DNA of 64,000 nt from Marivita sp051251565 (GTDB taxonomy: Bacteria > Pseudomonadota > Alphaproteobacteria > Rhodobacterales > Rhodobacteraceae). Made by a program: the position numbers and the translations under genes. Within the stretch, counting starts at the first letter, position 1, and each line of letters begins with the position of its first letter. Below are positions 8,327-16,530 of the stretch, in pieces. The stretch covers positions 124,001 to 188,000 of the forward strand of contig NZ_JBPOFB010000004.1 in NCBI RefSeq assembly GCF_051251565.1, written 5' to 3'. The notes beneath the pieces are model-generated. The model saw only the letters and a program-made list of their open reading frames with translations. It made no database searches and was not told the origin of the DNA.

Positions 8327-8733
8327 CCGATCCGAAAACCCCTTTTGAGCTGATGATGCAGCAGGCGCAGGAAATGGCGAAAGCGTTCAATCCGGCGCTG
8401 TCGTCATTCGACCCCAAGGGGTTTGAAAAGATGTGGCCGACCATGCCGAAAGACGCCATGGAAATGTGGTTCGGCAAGGGGATCAGCAAAGACGGGCTGG
8501 ATGCCAAGACGCGGCTGCTGCTGACGTTGGCCGGTCTGACAATGCAAGGCGCGCAGGCCGATACGCAGGTGCGCATGACCGTGCGACACGCTTTGGCCGC
8601 AGGTGCCACCAAAGACGAGATTGCCGAGACCATCGCCCAGATGTCGATGTTCGCCGGTATACCCGCCATGACCCGCGCGATGGAACTTGCGCGGGATGTC
8701 ATGGAAGACGACAAAAAGGATGACGAGACATGA
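8323..8733 (+). CDS. Carboxymuconolactone decarboxylase-like (AhpD-fold) protein in nuo operon
   Basis: The 136-aa product has an all-helical pattern with the CMD-family core (KTRLLLTLAGLTMQ ... VRHALAAGATKDEIAETIAQMSMFAG). It contains no cysteine at all, so the CxxC redox centre of AhpD enzymes is absent and a peroxidase role is unlikely. The N-terminal 45 residues are Met-rich and amphipathic. It overlaps nuoI by four bases and nuoJ by four bases, so it is firmly embedded in the complex I transcript. A gene of this type at this position occurs in other Rhodobacterales nuo clusters; its function there is unknown to me. Confidence 0.85.
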   Translation: MTDPKTPFELMMQQAQEMAKAFNPALSSFDPKGFEKMWPTMPKDAMEMWFGKGISKDGLDAKTRLLLTLAGLTMQGAQADTQVRMTVRHALAAGATKDEIAETIAQMSMFAGIPAMTRAMELARDVMEDDKKDDET

Positions 8734-9332
8734 GCGTCTTTGCCTTCTACCTCTTTGCCATTTGCACCATTGCGGGTGGGCTGTTCACAGTAATCAGCCG
8801 CAATCCGGTACACTCGGTGCTGTGGCTGATCCTCGCCTTCCTGTCTTCGGCCGGATTGTTCGTGCTTCTGGGCGCGGAATTCGTGGCGATGCTGCTGGTG
8901 ATCGTCTACGTGGGCGCGGTGGCGGTTCTGTTCCTGTTCGTCGTGATGATGCTGGACGTGGATTTCGCCGAGCTTAAGGCCGAGATGGCGCGCTACGTGC
9001 CGCTGGCGCTGTTGTTCGGGGTGATCATCCTGATGCAATTTGCGCTGGCCTTTGGCGCATGGGAAAGCAACGCCGCGGCCGAAGGGCTGCGCGCGCAGGT
9101 GGCGCCGGTGGACCGGCACAACACCGAAGCTTTGGGCATGATCCTGTACGACGAATATTTCCTGCTGTTCCAGTTGTCGGGTCTGATCCTGCTGGTGGCG
9201 ATGATCGGTGCGATTGTCCTCACTCTGCGGCACCGCTCGGACGTCAAACGCCAGAACGTGCTGGCGCAGATGTACCGCGATCCGGCCAAGGCGATGGAAT
9301 TGAAAGACGTGAAGCCGGGGCAGGGGCTTTAG
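8730..9332 (+). CDS. nuoJ: NADH-quinone oxidoreductase subunit J
   Basis: NuoJ (ND6 homologue, 200 aa) is a five-helix membrane subunit next to NuoK and NuoA in the proton-translocating arm. Family features include the NPVHSVLWLILAF segment (about residues 25-37) and the GAEFVAMLLVIVYVGAVAVLFLFVVMM helix (pi-bulge helix, about 49-75, quoted here in two parts: GAEFVAMLLVIV and YVGAVAVLFLFVV). The ATG overlaps the stop of the preceding gene as ATGA. Translation ends 103 bp before nuoK, the longest gap in the membrane-arm genes, and that gap folds into two hairpins. Confidence 0.95.
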   Translation: MSVFAFYLFAICTIAGGLFTVISRNPVHSVLWLILAFLSSAGLFVLLGAEFVAMLLVIVYVGAVAVLFLFVVMMLDVDFAELKAEMARYVPLALLFGVIILMQFALAFGAWESNAAAEGLRAQVAPVDRHNTEALGMILYDEYFLLFQLSGLILLVAMIGAIVLTLRHRSDVKRQNVLAQMYRDPAKAMELKDVKPGQGL

Positions 9333-9344
9333 GCACAGCTTATG

Positions 9345-9397
9345 CGTGTCCCCATGGGGGCACGTTTGAAATCAGTGGGTTGGCATCCGCCAACCTG
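9345..9397 (+). other. Two tandem hairpins between nuoJ and nuoK
   Basis: The first inverted repeat (9345-9352 with 9357-9364, loop CATG) has eight pairs including one G-T. The second (9377-9384 with 9389-9396, loop ATCC) also has eight pairs including one terminal G-T. Neither is followed by a T run, so they are not simple Rho-independent terminators. They may stabilise or process the mRNA or tune the nuoK level; this is inference from sequence pairing only. Confidence 0.55.
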
Positions 9398-9435
9398 TCG
9401 AAAGAACCAGAGGGCGCAAGGCCCCGGGGGACGTG

Positions 9436-9741
9436 ATGATAGGACTAGAGCATTACCTCACAGTCGCAGCGGTGCTGTTTGTGACAGGCATTTTCGGGCT
9501 GTTCCTGAACCGCAAGAACGTGATCATCCTGCTGATGAGCATCGAATTGATGCTCTTGGCAGTGAACATCAACCTTGTCGCGTTCTCAAGCTTCCTTGGC
9601 GATCTGGTCGGGCAGGTATTCACGCTGTTCGTCCTGACGGTCGCGGCGGCGGAAGCGGCCATCGGCCTTGCCATCCTCGTCTGTTTCTTCCGCAACCGTG
9701 GGTCTATCGCGGTTGAAGACGTCAACGTGATGAAGGGCTGA
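9436..9741 (+). CDS. nuoK: NADH-quinone oxidoreductase subunit K
   Basis: NuoK (ND4L homologue) is a three-helix membrane subunit in the proton channel. The 101-aa form starting at MIGLEHYL matches the usual alphaproteobacterial length; a GTG directly before this ATG would add one residue. The conserved glutamates lie in SIELMLLAVN and AAAEAAIGLA. The gene ends five bases before nuoL. The upstream GC-rich stretch lacks a strong AGGAG site, and the hairpins in the gap could affect access to the start. Confidence 0.95.
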   Translation: MIGLEHYLTVAAVLFVTGIFGLFLNRKNVIILLMSIELMLLAVNINLVAFSSFLGDLVGQVFTLFVLTVAAAEAAIGLAILVCFFRNRGSIAVEDVNVMKG

Positions 9742-9746
9742 CGACC

Positions 9747-11864
9747 ATGGAAACGCTTATCCTGTTTTCCCCGCTTGTCGGCGCGCTTTTGTGTGGCTTT
9801 GGCTGGAAGTTCATCGGCGAGACCGCAGCGCAATGGGTGGCCACGGGCCTGTTGTTCTTTGCCTGCGTGCTCTCGTGGATCGTGTTCCTGACCCATGACG
9901 GCGTAACCGAGACCATCAACATCCTGCGCTGGATCGAATCCGGCACGCTGAGCACCGAATGGGCGATCCGTCTGGATCGTCTGACGGCGATCATGCTGAT
10001 CGTCGTGACCACGGTTTCGGCGCTCGTGCACCTGTATAGCTTTGGCTACATGGACCACGATCCGCAGTGGAAAGAGGGCGAGGTCTACAAGCCGCGCTTC
10101 TTTGCCTACCTTTCGTTCTTTACCTTTGCCATGCTGATACTGGTGACATCGGACAACCTTGTTCAGATGTTCTTCGGTTGGGAAGGCGTGGGCGTTGCGT
10201 CCTACCTGCTGATCGGCTTTTACTACCGCAAACCCTCGGCCAATGCCGCCGCCATCAAGGCGTTTGTGGTCAACCGGGTCGGGGATTTTGGGTTCGCGCT
10301 TGCGATCTTTGCTCTGTATTTCCTTGTCGACAGCATCCGCTTTGACGACATCTTTGCCGCCGCACCGACGCTGGCGGAAACGCAGCTGACGTTCCTCTGG
10401 ACCGACTGGAACGCGGCAAACCTGATTGCCTTCCTGCTGTTCATCGGCGCGATGGGCAAATCGGCGCAATTGTTCCTGCACACATGGCTGCCCGATGCGA
10501 TGGAAGGCCCGACACCTGTTTCGGCGCTGATCCACGCGGCGACGATGGTGACGGCGGGCGTGTTCCTTGTCTGCCGCATGTCGCCGGTGATGGAATTTGC
10601 GCCCGAAGCGATGATGTTTGTGACCATCCTTGGTGCATCCACGGCCTTTGTGGCGGCAACCATCGGGTTGGTCCAGACCGACATCAAACGCGTGATCGCC
10701 TATTCGACCATGTCGCAGCTGGGCTATATGTTCGTGGCGGCGGGTGTCGGCGCGTATAGCGTGGCGATGTTCCACCTGTTCACGCATGCGTTTTTCAAGG
10801 CCATGCTTTTCCTGGGTGCCGGATCGGTCATCCACGCGATGCACCACGAGCAGGATATGCGGAACTATGGCGGCCTGCGGAAAAAGATCCCCTATACTTT
10901 CGCGGCCATGTTCATTGGCACCCTTGCCATCACCGGCGTGGGGATTCCGCTGACCGGATGGATCGGCTTTGCAGGGTTTGCATCCAAGGACGCGGTGATC
11001 GAAAGCGCCTATGCTGCCGGTCCGATGGGCTATGCCTTCTGGCTGCTGGTCATTGCGGCGCTGTTCACCAGTTTCTACAGCTGGCGTCTGATGTTCCTGA
11101 CCTTCTATGGCAAGCCGCGCGGCGACAAGCACACGCATGAGCATGCGCATGAAAGTCCAGTGATCATGCTGATCCCGCTAGGTGTTCTGAGCCTTGGATC
11201 GATCTTTGCCGGCGCCATCTGGTACAACAGTTTCTTTGGTCACACCGACACGGTCGCCAAGTTCTTTGGTGTGCCTTACGCCGAAGCCAGTGAGCACAGC
11301 GCCGAGGGCGACAGCCACAGTGACACCACGCATGGTGACGCGGCAGAGGCTGGGCACAGCGAAGATCAGGCCAAAGACGACAAGCATCACTACAATTTTG
11401 CCGGTCAACCGGGTGAGGGTGCGATTTATGTTGCCCCGGACAACACCATCATCAACGATGCACACGCTGTGCCAAAATGGGTCAAGGTGAGCCCGTTCAT
11501 CGCCATGCTGATCGGGTTTGTCTTTGCCTATTGGTTCTACATCGTGAATCCGTCGCTGCCCAAGCGACTGGCCGAGAACCAGCGCCCGCTTTACTTGTTC
11601 CTGCTCAACAAATGGTATTTTGACGAGATTTACGATTTCCTTTTCGTCAAACCTGCCAGCGCATTGGGCCGTTTGTTGTGGAAGCGCGGCGATGGCAATG
11701 TCATTGACGGGTCGATCAACGGTCTTGCGATGGGCTTTATCCCCCTGCTGACGCGGATCGCTGGGCGGGCACAGTCCGGCTATATCTTCACATACGCCTT
11801 CTTCATGGTGGTGGGCATTGCGGCCCTTGTCACCTGGATGTCGCTGGGCGGAGGAGCAAACTGA
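9747..11864 (+). CDS. nuoL: NADH-quinone oxidoreductase subunit L
   Basis: NuoL (ND5 homologue, 705 aa) is an antiporter-like proton-pumping subunit ending in the long lateral helix. The core signature LLIGFYYRKPSANAAAIKAF and the HAATMVTAGVFL segment (about residues 255-270) are clear. Two His/Asp-rich cytoplasmic stretches interrupt the C-terminal half: KHTHEHAHE (about 458-466) and a longer acidic, His-rich loop (about 512-552). The stop overlaps the nuoM start as TGATG. Gene length is at the upper end for the family because of the loop. Confidence 0.97.
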   Translation: METLILFSPLVGALLCGFGWKFIGETAAQWVATGLLFFACVLSWIVFLTHDGVTETINILRWIESGTLSTEWAIRLDRLTAIMLIVVTTVSALVHLYSFGYMDHDPQWKEGEVYKPRFFAYLSFFTFAMLILVTSDNLVQMFFGWEGVGVASYLLIGFYYRKPSANAAAIKAFVVNRVGDFGFALAIFALYFLVDSIRFDDIFAAAPTLAETQLTFLWTDWNAANLIAFLLFIGAMGKSAQLFLHTWLPDAMEGPTPVSALIHAATMVTAGVFLVCRMSPVMEFAPEAMMFVTILGASTAFVAATIGLVQTDIKRVIAYSTMSQLGYMFVAAGVGAYSVAMFHLFTHAFFKAMLFLGAGSVIHAMHHEQDMRNYGGLRKKIPYTFAAMFIGTLAITGVGIPLTGWIGFAGFASKDAVIESAYAAGPMGYAFWLLVIAALFTSFYSWRLMFLTFYGKPRGDKHTHEHAHESPVIMLIPLGVLSLGSIFAGAIWYNSFFGHTDTVAKFFGVPYAEASEHSAEGDSHSDTTHGDAAEAGHSEDQAKDDKHHYNFAGQPGEGAIYVAPDNTIINDAHAVPKWVKVSPFIAMLIGFVFAYWFYIVNPSLPKRLAENQRPLYLFLLNKWYFDEIYDFLFVKPASALGRLLWKRGDGNVIDGSINGLAMGFIPLLTRIAGRAQSGYIFTYAFFMVVGIAALVTWMSLGGGAN

Positions 11865-13408
11865 TGGATAACCTTCTTTCCATTGTCACGTTCCTGCCCG
11901 CGCTTGCGGCGCTGATCCTTATGGTCTTTCTGCGCGGCGACGACGAGGCGGCGAACAAGAACGCGAAGTGGCTGGCCTTGATTGCGACCTCGGCCACATT
12001 CCTGATCTCGCTGTTCATCCTGTTCCAGTTCGACCCCCAGAACACCGGCTTTCAGATGGTCGAAGAGACCGAATGGCTGCTTGGCCTGCAATACAAGATG
12101 GGTGTGGACGGCATTTCGGTGCTGTTTGTCATGCTCACCACCTTCATGATGCCGCTTGTAATCGCGGCAAGCTGGGATGTGAGCCACCGCGTCAAGGAAT
12201 ACATGATTGCGTTCCTTTTGCTGGAAACGCTCATGCTGGGCGTGTTCATGGCGCTGGATTTGGTGCTGTTCTACCTGTTCTTCGAAGCGGGTCTGATCCC
12301 GATGTTCCTGATCATCGGTATTTGGGGCGGCAAGAACCGCATTTATGCGTCGTTCAAGTTCTTCCTGTACACGTTCCTTGGCTCTGTTCTGATGCTGGTG
12401 GCGATGGTGGCGATGTTCTCGGATGCGGGCACCACGGATATCGAGCAATTGTTGGTGCACCAATTCGGATCGGAAAGTTTCTCGATCCTCGGGGTGCAGA
12501 TCGTGGGCGGGTTGCAAACCCTCATGTTCCTTGCGTTCTTTGCCAGCTTTGCGGTCAAGATGCCGATGTGGCCAGTGCACACGTGGTTGCCCGATGCCCA
12601 CGTCCAGGCGCCGACCGCCGGGTCGGTGGTTCTGGCGGCGATCCTGCTCAAGATGGGGGGCTATGGGTTCCTGCGGTTCAGCCTTCCGATGTTCCCTGTT
12701 GGGTCTGACGTGATGGCCCCGCTGGTTCTTTGGATGTCGGCGATTGCGATTGTCTACACCTCGCTTGTGGCGTTGGTGCAGGAAGATATGAAAAAGCTGA
12801 TCGCCTATTCGTCGGTGGCCCATATGGGCTATGTGACGATGGGCATTTTCGCCGCCAACCAACAGGGGATTGACGGTGCAATCTTCCAGATGATCAGCCA
12901 CGGCTTCATCTCGGGTGCATTGTTCCTGTGCGTTGGGGTGATCTACGACCGGATGCACACCCGCGACATCGACGCCTATGGCGGTCTGGTGAACCGGATG
13001 CCGGCGTATGCGCTGATCTTCATGTTGTTCACCATGGCCAATGTCGGTCTGCCGGGCACATCGGGGTTTGTCGGGGAATTCCTGACGCTGGTGGGCATCT
13101 TTCAGATCAACACATGGGTGGCAGCGGTCGCCACATCTGGCGTGATCCTGTCGGCGGCCTATGCCCTTTGGCTGTATCGCCGCGTGGTGCTGGGGGATCT
13201 GATCAAGGAAAGCCTTCGCACCATCACAGACATGACACGCCGCGAGCGCGCGATCTTTGCGCCACTGGTTGTGGCCACCATCCTCTTTGGCGTGTACCCG
13301 GCCCCGATCCTCGATACGATCGGGCCGTCGGTCGAGGCGCTGGTTTCCAATTATCAAGTCGCGGTTGCGGAGGCGGATCTCGCCACGCAGGTCGCGCGTA
13401 GCGAATAA
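11864..13408 (+). CDS. nuoM: NADH-quinone oxidoreductase subunit M
   Basis: NuoM (ND4 homologue, 514 aa) is the second antiporter-like subunit of the membrane arm with about fourteen helices. The family signature around WLPDAHVQAPTAGSVVLAA (about residues 243-261) and KKLIAYSSVAHMGY (about 309-322) is intact, as is the conserved Glu in LLETLMLGVF. It starts in a one-base overlap with nuoL and ends twelve bases before nuoN. Confidence 0.97.
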   Translation: MDNLLSIVTFLPALAALILMVFLRGDDEAANKNAKWLALIATSATFLISLFILFQFDPQNTGFQMVEETEWLLGLQYKMGVDGISVLFVMLTTFMMPLVIAASWDVSHRVKEYMIAFLLLETLMLGVFMALDLVLFYLFFEAGLIPMFLIIGIWGGKNRIYASFKFFLYTFLGSVLMLVAMVAMFSDAGTTDIEQLLVHQFGSESFSILGVQIVGGLQTLMFLAFFASFAVKMPMWPVHTWLPDAHVQAPTAGSVVLAAILLKMGGYGFLRFSLPMFPVGSDVMAPLVLWMSAIAIVYTSLVALVQEDMKKLIAYSSVAHMGYVTMGIFAANQQGIDGAIFQMISHGFISGALFLCVGVIYDRMHTRDIDAYGGLVNRMPAYALIFMLFTMANVGLPGTSGFVGEFLTLVGIFQINTWVAAVATSGVILSAAYALWLYRRVVLGDLIKESLRTITDMTRRERAIFAPLVVATILFGVYPAPILDTIGPSVEALVSNYQVAVAEADLATQVARSE

Positions 13409-13420
13409 GGGAGCGTGGCT

Positions 13421-14863
13421 ATGCTCGCGGCTGATCTGGCTATCATCCTGCCGGAAATCGTTCTGGCGGTCTATGCGATGCTGGCGCTTTTGGGCGCGGT
13501 TTACACGATCAAGGACGGCGCGGCGTCATTGTTGGTCTGGACCACAAGCGCGTTGTTCCTGGCACTTGCGATCTGGATCGGCGTGACCGGGGCAGGCACC
13601 AACGTGGCCTTCAATGGCATGTTCATCGATGATGGGTTTGCCCGCTTTGCCAAGGTGGTGATCCTTGTATCTGCGGCAGCGGTGCTGCTGATGTCCGAAG
13701 CCTACATGACGCGGCGTGGCCTGTTGCGGTTCGAATACCCCATCCTGATCGCGCTGGCGGTTGTCGGCATGATGATGATGGTGTCCGCAGGCGACCTGAT
13801 GGCGCTTTATATGGGGCTCGAACTGCAATCGCTTGCGCTTTATGTCGTGGCCTCTTTGCGCCGCGACAGCCTGAAATCGACCGAAGCGGGCCTGAAGTAT
13901 TTCGTTCTGGGCGCGTTGTCGTCCGGTTTGCTTTTGTACGGTGCGTCGCTGATCTATGGCTATTCCGGCACCACGCTGTTTTCCGGCATCGTCCAGACAG
14001 CGCAGCACGGTGACATGTCACTGGGGATGCTGTTTGGCCTCGTGTTCCTGATTTCGGGTTTGGCGTTCAAAGTGTCGGCAGTGCCGTTTCACATGTGGAC
14101 GCCGGATGTCTACGAAGGCTCGCCCACACCGGTCACCGCGTTCTTTGCCACGGCCCCGAAAGTGGCGGCGATGGCGCTATTTGCGCGGGTGATGCATGAC
14201 GCGTTTGGCGATGCGGTCAGCGATTGGTCGCAGGTCATTGCGCTTTTGTCCGTGCTGTCGATGTTCCTTGGCGCGATTGCCGCGATTGGTCAGACAGATA
14301 TCAAGCGTCTGATGGCGTTTTCGTCGATCGCTCATATGGGCTATGCGCTGATGGGCCTTGCGGCTGGCACGGTCTTCGGCGTGCAGGCGATGCTTATCTA
14401 TATGGCGATTTACGTGACGATGAACGTGGGCACCTTTGCCTTTATCCTGTCGATGAGCCGCGACGGTCAGCCGGTGTCTAACATTGCATCGCTCAACATG
14501 TATTCCAAGCGGGAACCGGGCAAAGCGCTGGCGATGCTGGTGCTGCTGTTCAGCCTTGCTGGCGTGCCGCCGCTGGTGGGCTTTTTCGGCAAGTTCTACG
14601 TTTTGCGCGCGGCCTATGAGGCGGGGCTGGCGTGGTTGGCGATTGCCGGTGTGATCGCGTCGGTGATCGGGGCGTTCTATTACTTGCGGATCGTGTTCTA
14701 CATGTATTTTGGCGAAGAGCGCGACGACGTGTTGGATCAGGGCAGATCGCCGGTTCTTTGGGGTATGCTGATGGCCAGCGCCGTGATCATGGTGGTGGGT
14801 GTTGTGAACCTGTTCGGGATCGAGGGGGCGGCGGCGGCTGCGGCGGCGACCCTTGTCAATTAA
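13421..14863 (+). CDS. nuoN: NADH-quinone oxidoreductase subunit N
   Basis: NuoN (ND2 homologue, 480 aa) is the third antiporter-like subunit. The ATG at 13421 has AAGGGAG seven bases upstream; a GTG six bases earlier sits on top of that site and is less likely. Conserved blocks include LYMGLELQSLALYV, the FKVSAVPFHMWTPDVYEG loop (about residues 209-226) and IKRLMAFSSIAHMGY. It ends in an Ala-rich tail. A strong terminator follows 24 bp later, marking the end of the complex I operon. Confidence 0.97.
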   Translation: MLAADLAIILPEIVLAVYAMLALLGAVYTIKDGAASLLVWTTSALFLALAIWIGVTGAGTNVAFNGMFIDDGFARFAKVVILVSAAAVLLMSEAYMTRRGLLRFEYPILIALAVVGMMMMVSAGDLMALYMGLELQSLALYVVASLRRDSLKSTEAGLKYFVLGALSSGLLLYGASLIYGYSGTTLFSGIVQTAQHGDMSLGMLFGLVFLISGLAFKVSAVPFHMWTPDVYEGSPTPVTAFFATAPKVAAMALFARVMHDAFGDAVSDWSQVIALLSVLSMFLGAIAAIGQTDIKRLMAFSSIAHMGYALMGLAAGTVFGVQAMLIYMAIYVTMNVGTFAFILSMSRDGQPVSNIASLNMYSKREPGKALAMLVLLFSLAGVPPLVGFFGKFYVLRAAYEAGLAWLAIAGVIASVIGAFYYLRIVFYMYFGEERDDVLDQGRSPVLWGMLMASAVIMVVGVVNLFGIEGAAAAAAATLVN

Positions 14864-14887
14864 GCGATGTGCATCGTTGAAACCTTG

Positions 14888-14919
14888 TGACGCGCCAATG
14901 GCGCGTCGCTTTGTTTTTT
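14888..14919 (+). terminator. Rho-independent terminator after nuoN
   Basis: A GACGCGCC arm (14889-14896) pairs perfectly with GGCGCGTC (14900-14907) across an AAT loop, extended by a T-G pair at the base. A T-rich tract (CTTTGTTTTTT, 14909-14919) follows at once. The position 25 bp after the nuoN stop fits the end of the nuo transcript. Confidence 0.88.
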
Positions 14920-14945
14920 GCGCCCCGCTGCGCGGTATGCCGCTT

Positions 14946-15000
14946 GGGGGCTCTGCCCCCAAACACCCGAGGTATTTCCAGCCCAAAGAAACCGGGTGTT
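14946..15000 (+). repeat. Copy A of a dispersed intergenic repeat, abutting birA
   Basis: The element begins with the hairpin GGGGGC-TCT-GCCCCC (14946-14960), followed by CACCCGAGGTATTTC and a CCAAAGAA end (14964-14990). Related sequences lie at 28861-28910 (reverse) and 48518-48575. In this copy AACACCCG (14962-14969) also pairs with CGGGTGTT (14993-15000), placing a stem just four bases before the birA start. Confidence 0.65.
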
Positions 15001-15003
15001 GGC

Positions 15004-15738
15004 ATGGCTGACTGGCCCATGGGATATGGGCGGCAGGTGTTACCCGAGGTGGACAGCACCATGGCCGAGGCCGCGCGGCAAGCGCGGGATTTGGCGGGCC
15101 CGACCTGGATCTGTGCGCTGCACCAGACGGCGGCGCGCGGACGGCGGGGGCGGGCCTGGGTGAACCCGGCTGGCAATTTTGCCGCCACGCTGGTGATGCC
15201 GACGGTCGAGACGCCGGACAGACGCGCCTTGCGCAGCTTTGTGGCGGCGCTGGCGCTGTATGATGCGCTTGTGGCGGTGTCGGGGCGTGCAGAGGGTCTG
15301 GCGCTCAAATGGCCGAATGACGTTCTGCTGACGGGGGGCAAGGTCGCGGGCATCCTGCTGGAAAGCCTTGGGGATCACCTGGCCATCGGGATCGGCGTGA
15401 ACCTCGTAGCGGCCCCAGAGATGTCGGAGGTCGAGGCGCGGGCTGTGGCACCGGTGTCGGTTCTGTCGGCGCTTGGTGTGGATGTGACACCGGAGGTGTT
15501 TCTTGTTGCGCTGGCGGATGCCTTTGCGCGGCATGAGGCGCAGTTTGTGACCTATGGGTTTGCGCCGATCCGCGAGGCTTGGCTGGCGCGGGCGGCGCGT
15601 TTGGGCGAGACGGTCACGGCCCGAATGGGTGAGACCGAGATAACCGGCACATTCGAGACAGTGGACGTTGAGGGGCGGATCGTCCTACACACCGCGTCAG
15701 GGCGTCAGGCCATTGCGGCGGCGGATATTTTCTTTTGA
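15004..15738 (+). CDS. birA: Biotin--[acetyl-CoA-carboxylase] ligase
   Basis: This 244-aa enzyme activates biotin to biotinyl-AMP and attaches it to the carboxylase carrier protein. The biotinoyl-AMP loop GRRGRAW (about residues 45-51), KWPND (about 102-106) and GGKVAGILLE (about 111-120) are all present, and a small C-terminal beta-domain ends the protein. There is no N-terminal helix-turn-helix, so it is the non-regulatory type. The start at MADWPMG is preferred because the longer in-frame reading runs through the terminator and repeat element. No clear AGGAG precedes it. coaX follows after 12 bp. Confidence 0.92.
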   Translation: MADWPMGYGRQVLPEVDSTMAEAARQARDLAGPTWICALHQTAARGRRGRAWVNPAGNFAATLVMPTVETPDRRALRSFVAALALYDALVAVSGRAEGLALKWPNDVLLTGGKVAGILLESLGDHLAIGIGVNLVAAPEMSEVEARAVAPVSVLSALGVDVTPEVFLVALADAFARHEAQFVTYGFAPIREAWLARAARLGETVTARMGETEITGTFETVDVEGRIVLHTASGRQAIAAADIFF

Positions 15739-15750
15739 GGAGCCTTTTGG

Positions 15751-16530
15751 ATGCTTCTGTGTATTGATTGCGGTAACACCAACACCGTTTTTTCGATCTG
15801 GGATGGGGAGCGGTTCTTGTGCACGTTGCGCACATCAACCCATCACGGGCGCACGGCAGATGCCTATTTCACCTGGTTTTCGACCCTGATCAAGCACTAC
15901 GGGATCGAGGCGGATATATCGGATGTGATCATTTCGTCGACGGTGCCGCGTGTGGTGTGGAACCTGCGGGTGTTCTCGGACAGGTTCTTTGGAGTGCGCC
16001 CCATTGTGGTGGGCAAGCCGGAATGCCTGTTGCCGCACCCGCCGCGTGTGGATGCTGGCACCGGCGTGGGGCCGGATCGGTTGGCCAATGCCGCGGGGGC
16101 CTTTGACCGCCATGGCGGGGATGTGGTTGTCGTCGATTTCGGCACGGCGACGAATTTTGATGTGGTGGCTGAAGACGGGGCATATGTCGGGGGCGTTATC
16201 TCGCCGGGGGTGAACCTCAGCCTTGAGGCGCTGCACCAAGGGGCGGCGGCGCTGCCGCATGTGGACATTTCGCAACCGGAGCGCGTGATCGGGACCAATA
16301 CGGTGGCCTGTATTCAATCCGGTATCTTCTGGGGATATATCGGATTGATCCAAGGGATCACGACGCGCATCAAGGAAGAATACGGCCGTCCCATGAAGGT
16401 GATCGGCACAGGCGGGCTTGCGCCCTTGTTCGCACAGGGCGACCTGCTATTTGACACAATTGAAGATGACCTGACCATGCATGGTTTGACGGTCATTCAC
16501 ACATACAACAAGAAATCGGAAATATCATGA
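15751..16530 (+). CDS. coaX: Type III pantothenate kinase
   Basis: CoaX (259 aa) phosphorylates pantothenate in the first step of coenzyme A synthesis. The ASKHA-fold phosphate loop DCGNTNTVF (residues 6-14), the GTGVGPDR segment (about 103-110) and the adenosine-site motif DFGTATNFD (about 129-137) mark the type III family, which differs from CoaA. AGGAG (15738-15742) precedes the ATG. The last four bases overlap the rnj start (ATGA). A birA-coaX-rnj order is common in alphaproteobacteria. Confidence 0.95.
   Translation: MLLCIDCGNTNTVFSIWDGERFLCTLRTSTHHGRTADAYFTWFSTLIKHYGIEADISDVIISSTVPRVVWNLRVFSDRFFGVRPIVVGKPECLLPHPPRVDAGTGVGPDRLANAAGAFDRHGGDVVVVDFGTATNFDVVAEDGAYVGGVISPGVNLSLEALHQGAAALPHVDISQPERVIGTNTVACIQSGIFWGYIGLIQGITTRIKEEYGRPMKVIGTGGLAPLFAQGDLLFDTIEDDLTMHGLTVIHTYNKKSEIS

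Noticed and set aside
9453..11150. Open frame of 565 codons opposite nuoK/nuoL, His/Arg-rich
   Set aside because: Composition is that of an antisense reading of a membrane-protein gene; no recognisable domain.
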